Shown here one piece after another: positions 1-7,221 of a DNA stretch of 64,000 nt. Numbering within the stretch: position 1 is the stretch's first letter; each line of letters opens with the position of its first letter. The stretch is taken from the NCBI RefSeq assembly GCF_002872075.1, contig NZ_PGGU01000001.1, forward strand, positions 27,103-91,102, read 5' to 3'. The stretch comes from Microbacterium aurantiacum. Its GTDB lineage: Bacteria; Actinomycetota; Actinomycetes; Actinomycetales; Microbacteriaceae. Position numbers and translations under genes: made by a program. The notes beneath the pieces were generated by a model. That model had not been told where the DNA came from. It ran no database searches and saw only the letters and a program-made list of their open reading frames with translations.

Positions 1-2
1 AG

Positions 3-212
3 CGGATCACCACCGTCGCAACCTCACTCCCCGATGCCGAGGGCGAAGGGCCCGGTTTCATCGACGACACCGGCGCCACCATCCGGCACTTTCACTTCAC
101 TGCCCGACCCGTCGCACCCCGCAGCGAGCACCCCCTGCAGGCCGACGTCGACAAGATCTTCTGCGAGCTCACAGGCCCGCAGACCTACAGCGGGAGAACC
201 CTCTCGCGGTAA
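3..212 (+). CDS. C-terminal end of an unrecognised protein (partial)
   Basis: The reading frame is open from base 3 and stops with TAA at 210-212, leaving the last 69 residues of a protein that starts outside the window. The visible part is polar with a short His/Phe-rich stretch (RHFHFTARP) and ends SGRTLSR. I recognise no family. The frame is called because its third codon positions are G/C-rich like the neighbouring genes and because a strong hairpin follows ten bases after the stop. Confidence 0.5.
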   Translation, partial: RITTVATSLPDAEGEGPGFIDDTGATIRHFHFTARPVAPRSEHPLQADVDKIFCELTGPQTYSGRTLSR

Positions 213-221
213 GATGAGACC

Positions 222-301
222 GGCACCCGGCCGTTGAGGAGATCCCTCCTCGAGAACTAGTGAGTCTGACAATTTGCCAGTCCTCCGGCCGGGTGCCTTT
301 T
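222..301 (+). terminator. Structured terminator, possibly a three-way-junction RNA
   Basis: A perfect 12-bp stem pairs 222-233 (GGCACCCGGCCG) with 286-297, followed by TTTTCT. Two smaller helices can form inside the long loop: GAGGA/TCCTC (236-240 with 247-251) and an imperfect hairpin at 266-280. The T-run supports rightward termination after the partial gene. The branched fold is more elaborate than a usual terminator. Confidence 0.6.
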
Positions 302-327
302 CTATGCCCAGCTGTCGGATGCCGCCT

Positions 328-846
328 TCAATCGGCCGTCTCCTCAAGCAGCTCCATCCCGGCCCGGATATCAGGTCTCCAGCCGAGCAACTCGTCGTCG
401 ACGTCGTAGACGTCCCAGCCATCCTTCGCACCCGCTCGGAGCGTGCCGGCGAACTTGCGGTTTGTCGCCCACGTCACCTTGTGCGCACCCGTCTGAATGT
501 TCAACGAGGCGCGCATCCGGCCATGGAGGGTGACGCCCGGAATGATGACGCGCGCTGTGGGTCGACCGGGCTCCGCCACTGTTTGACGCGTTGCTGATGT
601 CCCCGTGTGCGGAATCGCCGTTGGGCTGGCAGCTGTCACCGGATCCTCTTCGGCCGCGGGTGGCTTGTCGGGGAAGACGTGCTGGTCGATTTCGACGATG
701 AGGCCGGAGATCGCGAACACGAGCAGGAGCACGATCATCCACCCCTGCGCGTACATCGCATCCACTCCCCCGAACCCGGCGAGCCCGGCGACGACGAGGA
801 GCAGGGCGCCGGCGACGGCGTAGCAGCCGTTCTTGAAGAGGATCAC
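328..846 (-). CDS. Small membrane protein with a soluble C-terminal domain
   Basis: 172 residues, starting at GTG. Two membrane segments lie near residues 8-25 and 33-50, followed by a Pro/Ala/Thr-rich linker (about 58-95) and a C-terminal domain of about 75 residues that is probably cytoplasmic (ends LLEETAD). No family is recognised. It is transcribed divergently from the 947 gene across the operator region 878-926, so both may share control. The ribosome site before the GTG is weak, so the start is less certain than the frame. Confidence 0.7.
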   Translation of the reverse strand: MILFKNGCYAVAGALLLVVAGLAGFGGVDAMYAQGWMIVLLLVFAISGLIVEIDQHVFPDKPPAAEEDPVTAASPTAIPHTGTSATRQTVAEPGRPTARVIIPGVTLHGRMRASLNIQTGAHKVTWATNRKFAGTLRAGAKDGWDVYDVDDELLGWRPDIRAGMELLEETAD

Positions 847-877
847 GTCTCAGAGCGTAGGCGCGTCGACGGACCCA

Positions 878-926
878 TTGACTCACCTAATGAATGTCAC
901 GTATATTAGTGAATGTCAGATTCACT
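878..926 (+). promoter_or_regulatory. Operator-promoter S1 (AGTGAAT/ATTCACT family)
   Basis: TTGACT (878-883), 18 bases, TATATT (902-907) form a sigma-70-type promoter. Directly downstream, over the expected transcription start, is the inverted repeat AGTGAATgtcagATTCACT (908-926). A further half-site TGAATGTCAC lies at 891-900 inside the spacer. The same repeat follows promoters at 42573-42591 and 58088-58106, so a common repressor is inferred. Confidence 0.75.
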
Positions 927-946
927 ACCTCTTGAGGGGGCTCATC

Positions 947-1459
947 ATGCGAGCACTACCTGTCAGCCGTGACGTCATCGACCTGCTCGTCACCGCGGCA
1001 TTCATCAGCACCACCGCCTACCAAGACCAGCACCAGACACCAGCGCAGCTCGTCGCCGAAGCTGACCGGATGGGTCAGCTGCTGTGGGACGAGAACCACC
1101 GCAGCGTCAGCTTCGCGCACATCATCAACCTCCCGGCGCCGTCCTACACCTGGCAGCCGGTCTTCGAGATCTCCTACGAGATCGACGTCGAGCAGGCGCT
1201 GCAGATCGAACGCTGCCGGCTGTTCTTCGCGGAGGTCAGCTGCCAGCATCACGGCTGGGACGGCTCCGAGGCCCGAGCATTCACCGACCGGCTCGGGCAC
1301 GCGATCGATCGCCACCTCGCCGGCCACCGGATCGTCGACTCTGCCGAGCATGCCGGCGTCCTCGAGTACGAGGGCCTGTCCCGCGCGCTCGAGGAGTGGG
1401 AACGTCCGGTCGGGTTCCGCCACCGCCTCACCGCCGACGCCGCCGCAGCGGTCGTGTGA
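947..1459 (+). CDS. Hypothetical protein, first gene of the S1 operon
   Basis: 170 residues from ATG 947, which is preceded by GAGGGGG six bases upstream and lies 21 bases after the S1 operator. An in-frame upstream start is rejected because it would precede the promoter. The protein is acidic and soluble, with no membrane segment and no motif I recognise. The C-terminal half is His/Arg-rich (AIDRHLAGHR, VGFRHRL). It is followed after 13 bases by the DUF3560-like gene and probably co-transcribed with it. Confidence 0.75.
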   Translation: MRALPVSRDVIDLLVTAAFISTTAYQDQHQTPAQLVAEADRMGQLLWDENHRSVSFAHIINLPAPSYTWQPVFEISYEIDVEQALQIERCRLFFAEVSCQHHGWDGSEARAFTDRLGHAIDRHLAGHRIVDSAEHAGVLEYEGLSRALEEWERPVGFRHRLTADAAAAVV

Positions 1460-1472
1460 CCGGGAGCTGATC

Positions 1473-2426
1473 ATGGACCTCACACTCACGCACACCGCAG
1501 CGGACGGCACCATCCTCGAGGGAACCAGCCGTGGCGACGCCGCAGGGCGCATTCTCCGCGGCCGCGGTTGGCGATTCAGTCGCGCCATCACCGCCTGGTA
1601 CATCCCGTACTCGCGCGATCGCGAACCCAAGCAGCACCTCATCGACACCACCGTCCAGGCACTGCAGTCCGCCGGCTTCACCGTCGACGTCACGATCGAC
1701 ACCACCCGCCGCGCCGCCGCGGAGGTCGAAACCGACCGGGTCGACCGCGAGGCTGCCCGCGCCGAGCATCTCGCCCACCGCGCTGACCGCAAGCTGCAGG
1801 CCGCCGACGAGCAGGAGGCCCAGGCGCTTGCCGCGCTCCGTCGCGTTCCGCCCATGGGAGAACCGATCAAGGTCGGGCACCACTCCGAGTCCGGGCATCG
1901 CACTTCAATCCGGAAGGCGGATGCTGCGATGCGTCGCTCCGTCGACGCCGACGCGGAGGCGACCCGCGCACGAGCACGCGCCGAGCTCGCCGCCCACGCG
2001 ACCGACCGCCGGTACGAACCGATCGCCGTGGCCAACCGCATCGCGCGTCTCAACACCGAGATCTCCGCCTGCACGAAGAAGCTCGACGGCTACTCGCACA
2101 CCTTCGCGGGCGGGTACATCGAGACCTACCCGCCCGCCCACGGCGCCTACGCGCAGCGGCTCACCCGCACCCGCGACGCCGCCGTCGACGAGCTCGCGTA
2201 CTGGGAGGCCATCCGCGCCGAGCAGATCACCTCCGGCCAGGTCACCGAGTTCACCCGCGATAACGTCCACCGCGGCGACTGGATCCTCTACTCCGGCGCT
2301 TGGTGCCTGGTCACCCGCATCAACCCGAAGAGCGTCTCCGTGCGTACCCCGCACGGTGCCACTGGCACCGTCCCGTATACCCACATCCGACAGCACCGTC
2401 CCGCCTCGACAGGAGCCACCTCATGA
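1473..2426 (+). CDS. DUF3560-like plasmid protein
   Basis: 317 residues. The central part (about residues 80-150) is a long charged, Ala/Arg/Glu-rich helical segment with the phrase GEPIKVGHHSESGHR, which is typical of the DUF3560 family found on plasmids and phages; that family has no settled function. The N-terminus (residues 1-70) looks like a small alpha/beta domain, and the C-terminus (about 265-310) resembles a small beta-barrel (GDWILYSGAWCLVTRI). It lies in an operon with the 947 gene, and its stop overlaps the start of the next gene in ATGA. Confidence 0.75.
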   Translation: MDLTLTHTAADGTILEGTSRGDAAGRILRGRGWRFSRAITAWYIPYSRDREPKQHLIDTTVQALQSAGFTVDVTIDTTRRAAAEVETDRVDREAARAEHLAHRADRKLQAADEQEAQALAALRRVPPMGEPIKVGHHSESGHRTSIRKADAAMRRSVDADAEATRARARAELAAHATDRRYEPIAVANRIARLNTEISACTKKLDGYSHTFAGGYIETYPPAHGAYAQRLTRTRDAAVDELAYWEAIRAEQITSGQVTEFTRDNVHRGDWILYSGAWCLVTRINPKSVSVRTPHGATGTVPYTHIRQHRPASTGATS

Positions 2427-2677
2427 GCATCGCCGCACGCCACCATCGCACCGCGGCGAAGCTCGCCGACGCACAGATCCAAGCAGCCTTGTTGCAGCGC
2501 CTGACCCGGATCCTGATCACGCTCGCCACCCTCGCGCTTGCCGTCGGTGGCGCCTGGGTGGGGATCGTCTTCCACGAGTACATCGACCGGATCATCATCA
2601 CGGCCGTGGCCCTGGTGGTCGTGCCGTACGCGATCTATCACGTGGTGCGGTTCTTCCGGGATACCGACGACGAGTGA
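2423..2677 (+). CDS. Small two-helix membrane protein
   Basis: 84 residues. Membrane segments lie near 27-50 and 55-75; the N-terminus is basic and the C-terminus acidic (RDTDDE). The start ATG overlaps the preceding stop (ATGA), indicating translational coupling with the DUF3560-like gene. No family is recognised. Confidence 0.7.
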   Translation: MSIAARHHRTAAKLADAQIQAALLQRLTRILITLATLALAVGGAWVGIVFHEYIDRIIITAVALVVVPYAIYHVVRFFRDTDDE

Positions 2678-2684
2678 GCTGAGC

Positions 2685-2906
2685 GTGCCGACCTACAGCG
2701 TTCAGTGGAGCCAGACGGCGACAGTCACCGCGACCGTCACGGTCGACCTCGACGTGCTCGCGCAGTGGGCGGCGGATGCCGGCGTCGCGACGCTGCAGGA
2801 CGGAGAGGTTGCATCGGCCAGCGCTCAGGTGCTGCGAGGGTCGCTCGAGCACAACCGGCACCTGCGTGAGCATCTGATCCGGTTGTGGGCTGCATCTCAC
2901 GTCTGA
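2685..2906 (+). CDS. Small hypothetical protein, last gene of the S1 operon
   Basis: 73 residues from GTG 2685, eight bases after the preceding stop. The N-terminal third is Thr/Val-rich and probably beta-stranded (QTATVTATVTVDLDVL), followed by helices. No ATG fits, and the ribosome site is poor, so the start is tentative. The perfect hairpin 2918-2956 follows. Confidence 0.6.
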   Translation: MPTYSVQWSQTATVTATVTVDLDVLAQWAADAGVATLQDGEVASASAQVLRGSLEHNRHLREHLIRLWAASHV

Positions 2907-2917
2907 GCACCACGCAC

Positions 2918-2956
2918 AGCGAGGCCCCCGCCGGTTCGTCCGGCGGGGGCCTCGCT
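2918..2956. terminator. Bidirectional terminator between convergent operons
   Basis: A perfect 17-bp GC-rich stem pairs 2918-2934 with 2940-2956 around a five-base loop (ttcgt). It lies between the end of the rightward S1 operon (2906) and the end of the leftward operon (2962), so it can serve both. No strong T-run is present, which is common in high-GC actinobacteria. Confidence 0.85.
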
Positions 2957-2961
2957 CATAG

Positions 2962-3195
2962 TCAGACGAGTCGAGCAGCGAGCTCGTCGATCTTGTCGGG
3001 ACGGAACCCCGACCAGTGGCCTTCGTCTGTCACGACGACGGGGGCTTGCAGATACCCCAACGCCTTGACCTGCTCGACGGCCTTGGGGTCCTCCGACAGG
3101 TCGTGGATCTCGTACTCGACGCCCTTCGCGTCGAGGGCCCTGTATGTCGCGTTGCACTGAACGCACGAGGGCTTCGTATAGACCGTGACTGCCAT
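2962..3195 (-). CDS. nrdH: NrdH-type glutaredoxin-like redoxin
   Basis: 77 residues with a thioredoxin fold. The redox motif CVQC is at residues 11-14 (after VTVYTKPS), the cis-Pro segment is QAPVVV, and the end is typical of NrdH (WSGFRPDKIDEL). NrdH proteins supply electrons to class Ib ribonucleotide reductase and are reduced by thioredoxin reductase. The ATG at 3195 is chosen because GGAGG lies eight bases upstream; an earlier GTG in frame overlaps that ribosome site. It is the last gene of the coupling-protein operon, and no reductase genes are nearby. Confidence 0.85.
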   Translation of the reverse strand: MAVTVYTKPSCVQCNATYRALDAKGVEYEIHDLSEDPKAVEQVKALGYLQAPVVVTDEGHWSGFRPDKIDELAARLV

Positions 3196-3243
3196 GGACT
3201 TCACCTCCTTTCTAGACTTGCGGATTTGAGCATCCCGCGAACC

Positions 3244-3522
3244 TCAGACGCGGGCCGTCTCCCGGCGTTTCGCCCACACCCCGATGGCGATCGCGATCAG
3301 CAGGAATGCGGCCAGCACGAGGATCTGCACGCCGCCCAGGCCGATGCCGTCGGCGAACGGGATGATCACGGCCGATCCCTGCTCGAGGAGATGGAACTGG
3401 AGCATCCAGTCCCGGACCGGGGCGAGGATCGCGCCGGCCGAGATCACCCCGGTGACGAGAGCGAACGAGACGACGAGGCAGATGATGATCCAGTCGTCGG
3501 TGTTGTCCTTCTGTCCTTCCAT
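3244..3522 (-). CDS. Small two-helix membrane protein of the coupling-protein operon
   Basis: 92 residues. Membrane segments lie near 11-32 and 61-84, with an acidic N-terminus (MEGQKDNTDD) and a short basic tail (AKRRETARV). It is placed between the degenerate TcpA paralogue and the redoxin gene in the operon started by the promoter at 6231-6263. A role beside the coupling protein in the membrane is possible but unproven. Confidence 0.7.
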   Translation of the reverse strand: MEGQKDNTDDWIIICLVVSFALVTGVISAGAILAPVRDWMLQFHLLEQGSAVIIPFADGIGLGGVQILVLAAFLLIAIAIGVWAKRRETARV

Positions 3523-3537
3523 GACGGTCGTCCTTCC

Positions 3538-4074
3538 TCAAGCCCGCATGAGCTGGTGATCGCGGGTTGTTCCGTCGACGGGGATCCGGACGGCGAGGTT
3601 GTCTCGCATGTCAGCGGACAGCAGTTCCATGTCCGGTGTGTTCGCGCCGAGCAGCACGTGGATCTTCGCCGAGCGTGCCAGGCTCAGCAGGTCGCGGAGC
3701 TGTTCGGTCACTGCCCGGGCTTCCGGTTCTGCCCGCGCGGCACGAGTGAGAGCCTCACCCTCGTCGACGACGAGCAGGATGGGATCCAGCGTTTCCCTCG
3801 AGGAAGGGTCGGACATCAGCTGGGAGTAGCGCTGCTCCATCAGCACCCAGATGTCGGTGATGATCTCCTGCTGCTTCTCGATCGTGTCTCCCCGCTGCAC
3901 CGACCAGCCCGCAGCGGAGAAGTCTGCGGCGATGTTGCTAATGAGGGTGGCGCGCTCTTCGGTCGTTCCTCCGACGGCGATGCAGTGCGCATCGAGCGCG
4001 GGACGCCAGGTCGTCGGCGGGGTCGCGGCCGCGCGGATGGGAACGGTGAAGAGGGTGTAGTCGTTGTTCGTCAT
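3538..4074 (-). CDS. Degenerate FtsK/TcpA-type ATPase paralogue
   Basis: 178 residues from ATG 4074 (AAGGAG ten bases upstream; an alternative ATG at 4101 overlaps the previous stop). It is a shortened copy of the motor core of the upstream coupling ATPase. HCIAVGGTTEERAT matches HCLVIGGTGSGKTS but lacks the P-loop lysine. A Walker-B-like strand is present (ILLVVDEGEAL), as are LARSAKIHVLLG and the motif DMRDNLAVRI. It has no membrane segments. I infer that it does not hydrolyse ATP by the normal route and may assemble with, or regulate, the coupling protein hexamer. Confidence 0.75.
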   Translation of the reverse strand: MTNNDYTLFTVPIRAAATPPTTWRPALDAHCIAVGGTTEERATLISNIAADFSAAGWSVQRGDTIEKQQEIITDIWVLMEQRYSQLMSDPSSRETLDPILLVVDEGEALTRAARAEPEARAVTEQLRDLLSLARSAKIHVLLGANTPDMELLSADMRDNLAVRIPVDGTTRDHQLMRA

Positions 4075-4093
4075 GGTTGCTGCTCCTTCGTGT

Positions 4094-6190
4094 TCAGGCA
4101 TCCTGCGGGTGCCGGTAGGTGAGGACCTCGTTGTCGGCGACGGTCAGCAGACCGTCCTCGCCCGACTCGAGATCGCGGTATTCGATGGCAAGCTGCTCGT
4201 CGTCGACGACATCGGGCTCGATCCCTTCGATGACGCCCCAGAGATCCAGGGCGAGATCGATCGCGACGAGATCTCCGACCTGCAGGTCGGCAGCCGGCCC
4301 TTCCTCTGCACCGAGATATCCGTCGTCGGAATCGGATGCGGTGTCGTCACTCACGTCGTCCGGGTCTTCCTCGACGAAGCGGACCCGGTCGCGGCTGGTG
4401 AGTGAGATCACGTTGGACGGTTCCGGCGGAGTCACGACCGAGACGAAGTCGGGATCGAACGGGCCGATCTTCGCGGCGAGCCACTGGTAGTAGTCCGGGT
4501 CGATCGGCACTTCCATGTCCTCGTCGGCGTATGACGGTTCCGGATCCACGATCATCGACCGGCCATAGCGCGCTTCGCCTGGACGCAGCGTGTCGAGGTG
4601 TGCCCACTCCTCGACCTCGTCGCGCTCGAGCTTGGCCGGGTCCGGGGTGTAGTAGGCCTGGATCTCGACGGGCAGCGACTCGGCGTTGAGCGTGACGCCG
4701 CGGCCGCGCTTGTTGCGGGGGATCGCGACGCCAACGGCGAAGCTGTCCCACATCATGTTCGCGCCCTGTGGGGAGAGGCGACCGAAACTGACTCGGGCGC
4801 CGAAGTTGTCGCGCATCTCGCCGCCGAGGAACTCGACGTCGGGGCGCTGCAGGCCGAGGAGCATGTGGATCTTCGCCGAGCGGGCGAGGCGGGCGAGGTC
4901 GGAGAGCAGCTCGAGCACGGGTGCCTGTGCAGGAGCGCCCTTCGGCTTGACGGTTTTGTACCACCGCTGCACACGCGCTTTGAAGGTGGCGTACTCGTCG
5001 ATGATGAGCGCGAGGGGTTCGAAGTCCTCGAGACGGGCCTTGCCTTCCTCGAGGAGGGAGTACCGCTCTTCCATCAGCTCGTGTGCGGCGTGCAGCATCC
5101 GCACCTGGTGTTCGACGCGGGCGCCGACGAGCTCGACGTTGGGCCAGTCGCGGAAGCCGGTGAACTCGATGCGCTTGCCGTCGATGACCCAGATCCGCCA
5201 GCCGGCGTGTGAGAGGTGCGTGAGGACCGTGTGCTGGAAGGAGGTCTTTCCGGATCCGGTTCCACCGATGACCAGGCAGTGCGGGGATACGGACGGCTGC
5301 CAGTGCTGAACGATGCCGTCCTCATCGATGCCGATAGGGATCATGAACTTCTTGTAACTGGCGTGGTTCAGTCCGAACGCAGCGCCGGGCACCGTGTGCT
5401 TGATCATGTCGGGCATCTGCGGACGCAGCTGGAACTTGACCAGGTCCGCCTCGAGATCCCACTTGGCTCGCCACCGGCCAGGGAGCATCGCGTTGATCGT
5501 CTTCTCGATCTTGAGCCGAAGGGGTGGACTGGACATCCGGGGGCCAACGTTGTGCTTGACCTCGATCTCCTTCACAACACCCTCCTCCTCAACGATGGAG
5601 AGCGAGGCGGAAGGGTCGATGATCTGCTTCACCACATCGACGGCGCGCTGATGGTCACGGCTGACAGGCTCGGCCGTCGGTGCGATCTCGACGACGAGGA
5701 CGCACTTGCGTGGGTCATGCTTGCGGACCTGGTAGGTCTCCCCCAGCCGTCTCTCGAGCGCGCCGAGGATCTGTTCGACGAACCGTGGATCGTCGTCGAC
5801 GACCTGAGCGGCATATCGGATTCGCACACGGCTGGGTGTGCCGACCCATCCCTTCGTCCATCGCAGCGGCTGCACGAGCTCACGGCTGATCTCGTTCGCG
5901 GAGAGAAGAGGAAGGATCGCCTCGACGGCAGGATCCATCACTCCCTCACGCTGGAACTGTCTCACTCCAGCCGCGATCGCCAACCCGGCGACCAGCACGG
6001 CCCCCACCCAGATGAGCGGGACCAGGTCCGTGAAGGGGAAGTAGACGTTGACGGCTGTGACCAGAGCTGCGGCCGCGAGGACCAACAGACCCGGGACCAG
6101 ACCATTCAACTGTCGGCGCGGAAGCAGCCTCACCCCGGACTGTCCGAGGTGCGGTGGTCGCGCCGGCGGTCGCGCAGTGCGTGTCGCCAT
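4094..6190 (-). CDS. tcpA: TcpA/FtsK-like DNA-transfer coupling ATPase
   Basis: 698 residues. Two membrane segments lie near 30-48 and 55-78, followed by a cytoplasmic region and an FtsK/SpoIIIE motor domain: Walker A GGTGSGKTS (309-317), Walker B LALIIDE (393-399), and the hexamer-interface strand EMRDNFGARVSFG (about 458-470). The C-terminal 150 residues are very acidic (DDVSDDTASDSDD). Such proteins pump DNA through the membrane during conjugation and link the substrate to the type IV channel. It is the first gene of a leftward operon with the TGTCCGCGA/TATATG promoter 41 bases before the ATG. The gene name follows the clostridial and actinobacterial usage for FtsK-like couplers. Confidence 0.85.
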   Translation of the reverse strand: MATRTARPPARPPHLGQSGVRLLPRRQLNGLVPGLLVLAAAALVTAVNVYFPFTDLVPLIWVGAVLVAGLAIAAGVRQFQREGVMDPAVEAILPLLSANEISRELVQPLRWTKGWVGTPSRVRIRYAAQVVDDDPRFVEQILGALERRLGETYQVRKHDPRKCVLVVEIAPTAEPVSRDHQRAVDVVKQIIDPSASLSIVEEEGVVKEIEVKHNVGPRMSSPPLRLKIEKTINAMLPGRWRAKWDLEADLVKFQLRPQMPDMIKHTVPGAAFGLNHASYKKFMIPIGIDEDGIVQHWQPSVSPHCLVIGGTGSGKTSFQHTVLTHLSHAGWRIWVIDGKRIEFTGFRDWPNVELVGARVEHQVRMLHAAHELMEERYSLLEEGKARLEDFEPLALIIDEYATFKARVQRWYKTVKPKGAPAQAPVLELLSDLARLARSAKIHMLLGLQRPDVEFLGGEMRDNFGARVSFGRLSPQGANMMWDSFAVGVAIPRNKRGRGVTLNAESLPVEIQAYYTPDPAKLERDEVEEWAHLDTLRPGEARYGRSMIVDPEPSYADEDMEVPIDPDYYQWLAAKIGPFDPDFVSVVTPPEPSNVISLTSRDRVRFVEEDPDDVSDDTASDSDDGYLGAEEGPAADLQVGDLVAIDLALDLWGVIEGIEPDVVDDEQLAIEYRDLESGEDGLLTVADNEVLTYRHPQDA

Positions 6191-6230
6191 GATGACCTTT
6201 CCGAGCCGACGACCATCGCCAGCTCTACGT

Positions 6231-6263
6231 CATATAGGCGGCGTGATCGCGCACTCGCGGACA
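6231..6263 (-). promoter_or_regulatory. Promoter A of the TGTCCGCGA-N18-TATATG family
   Basis: On the minus strand TGTCCGCGA (6263-6255) is followed after exactly 18 bases by TATATGACGTAG (6236-6225). The -10-like box ends 41 bases before the tcpA start. It matches seven other sites in this window in sequence, spacing and position. Confidence 0.85.
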
Positions 6264-6707
6264 TCGCTCATTCCCGAGGCTCATCACAGCTTTGACGCAC
6301 TCGTGATGTCCCCTGGCGATACGCCAGCGCTTCTGATCTACCCGGTGGGTCAGTGGTGGCCGATCGGTGGATGTCCGGCACGCATGGTGGCACGTCTCCG
6401 CTACATCAACCGGTGGATCTCCGGGAGCCCTCCGCTTGACACCAGTGATAGGATTGCCCGGGACTAGGCCCAAAGGGTCGACGGACCCGGGCAAACCCAC
6501 CACCGGCGTAGCTATTTCCATACCGACATGCCACCGGTAGTCGTCCTGCTACATCACCGCTGATCCACCGGGAATCATGCGGCGCATGCCCGGTGGACGG
6601 TCTGGGAGCACGGTCACCCTCGTCGTCGGGACACCACCGACATCACCGCTGCGGCCCACGATCGCGGGCACCTCTTGTGCGGACGCGGGCTGCGGCCGCC
6701 GGCACAT
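6264..6707. other. Non-coding stretch with two inverted repeats (possible terminator or oriT)
   Basis: No convincing gene is seen between promoter A and the 6708 gene. It holds a long inverted repeat TTGCCCGGG (6454-6462) / CCCGGGCAA (6486-6494), and a compact nested hairpin with outer arms 6564-6572 / 6589-6597 and inner arms ATGCG / CGCAT (6577-6581 / 6583-6587). The second could terminate the leftward 6708 gene. Position between transfer operons also makes this a candidate transfer origin, but no nick-site motif is recognised. Confidence 0.4.
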
Positions 6708-7082
6708 TCAGCTGGGGTTGTCGTCCTGCTGGCTCGCTTTCGCCTGAGCCTCTTCACGGCGGCGAGCCCATTCGGCGCGCTGCCATTCGCCTTGCCGTTC
6801 GGACGCGACTCGATTGATCCCGCGTGCACCTTCGGGTGCCGGCGGGAAGGGCTGGCCGTCGTTGTGCAGCTGCTCGAGGCGTTCGGCCTCCTGAATGAGC
6901 ACGAGCTCGACGAGGGCATTCAGCGAGGGAGCACCATCCTCGAGCTCCTTCGTGCCCCACCATGCCGCCTTGAGTCGATCCTGCAGGGCGGCAGGCAGAT
7001 AGTACGCGATCGTTCGATAGCCGGTCGCGGTGGTTTTGGCTGGGCGTCGGCGCGCAGCACGTGGGGAGTCAGAGTCAGGCAC
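6708..7082 (-). CDS. Small DNA-binding-like protein (plasmid ParB-C/RHH type)
   Basis: 124 residues from GTG 7082. A basic N-terminus (RRRPAKTTATGYRT) leads into a predicted strand (RTIAYYLPAALQDRL), then helices SLNALVELVLIQEAERLEQL. This resembles the strand-helix-helix layout of small ribbon-helix-helix-type proteins on actinobacterial plasmids. The C-terminus is charged and probably helical. It lies alone between the two transfer operons, next to the inverted repeats 6454-6597, which would suit an accessory protein acting on DNA there. The family assignment is tentative. Confidence 0.65.
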   Translation of the reverse strand: MPDSDSPRAARRRPAKTTATGYRTIAYYLPAALQDRLKAAWWGTKELEDGAPSLNALVELVLIQEAERLEQLHNDGQPFPPAPEGARGINRVASERQGEWQRAEWARRREEAQAKASQQDDNPS

Positions 7083-7100
7083 TAATCACCGTCTGGAAAT

Positions 7101-7119
7101 GAAGGGGGCTGCCCCCTTC
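7101..7119. terminator. Hairpin after the large transfer operon
   Basis: GAAGGGGGC (7101-7109) and GCCCCCTTC (7111-7119) form a short, very stable hairpin about 100 bases beyond the stop of the last gene of the T4SS operon (7222) and just before the 7082 start. No T-run is present. It is a plausible terminator. Confidence 0.5.
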
Positions 7120-7221
7120 GGGTGGGGGTGTCTGTAGCCTACCCGCCTGGTTTCCGCTCCCCCACTGCCGGTTTCCATATCGGGAGATCCGCGGAATACC
7201 GTGGGTTTCCAGGTCGATAGG

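Noticed and set aside
833..946. N-terminal extension of the 947 gene
   Set aside because: The extension covers the S1 promoter and operator; ATG 947 has GAGGGGG at the right distance.
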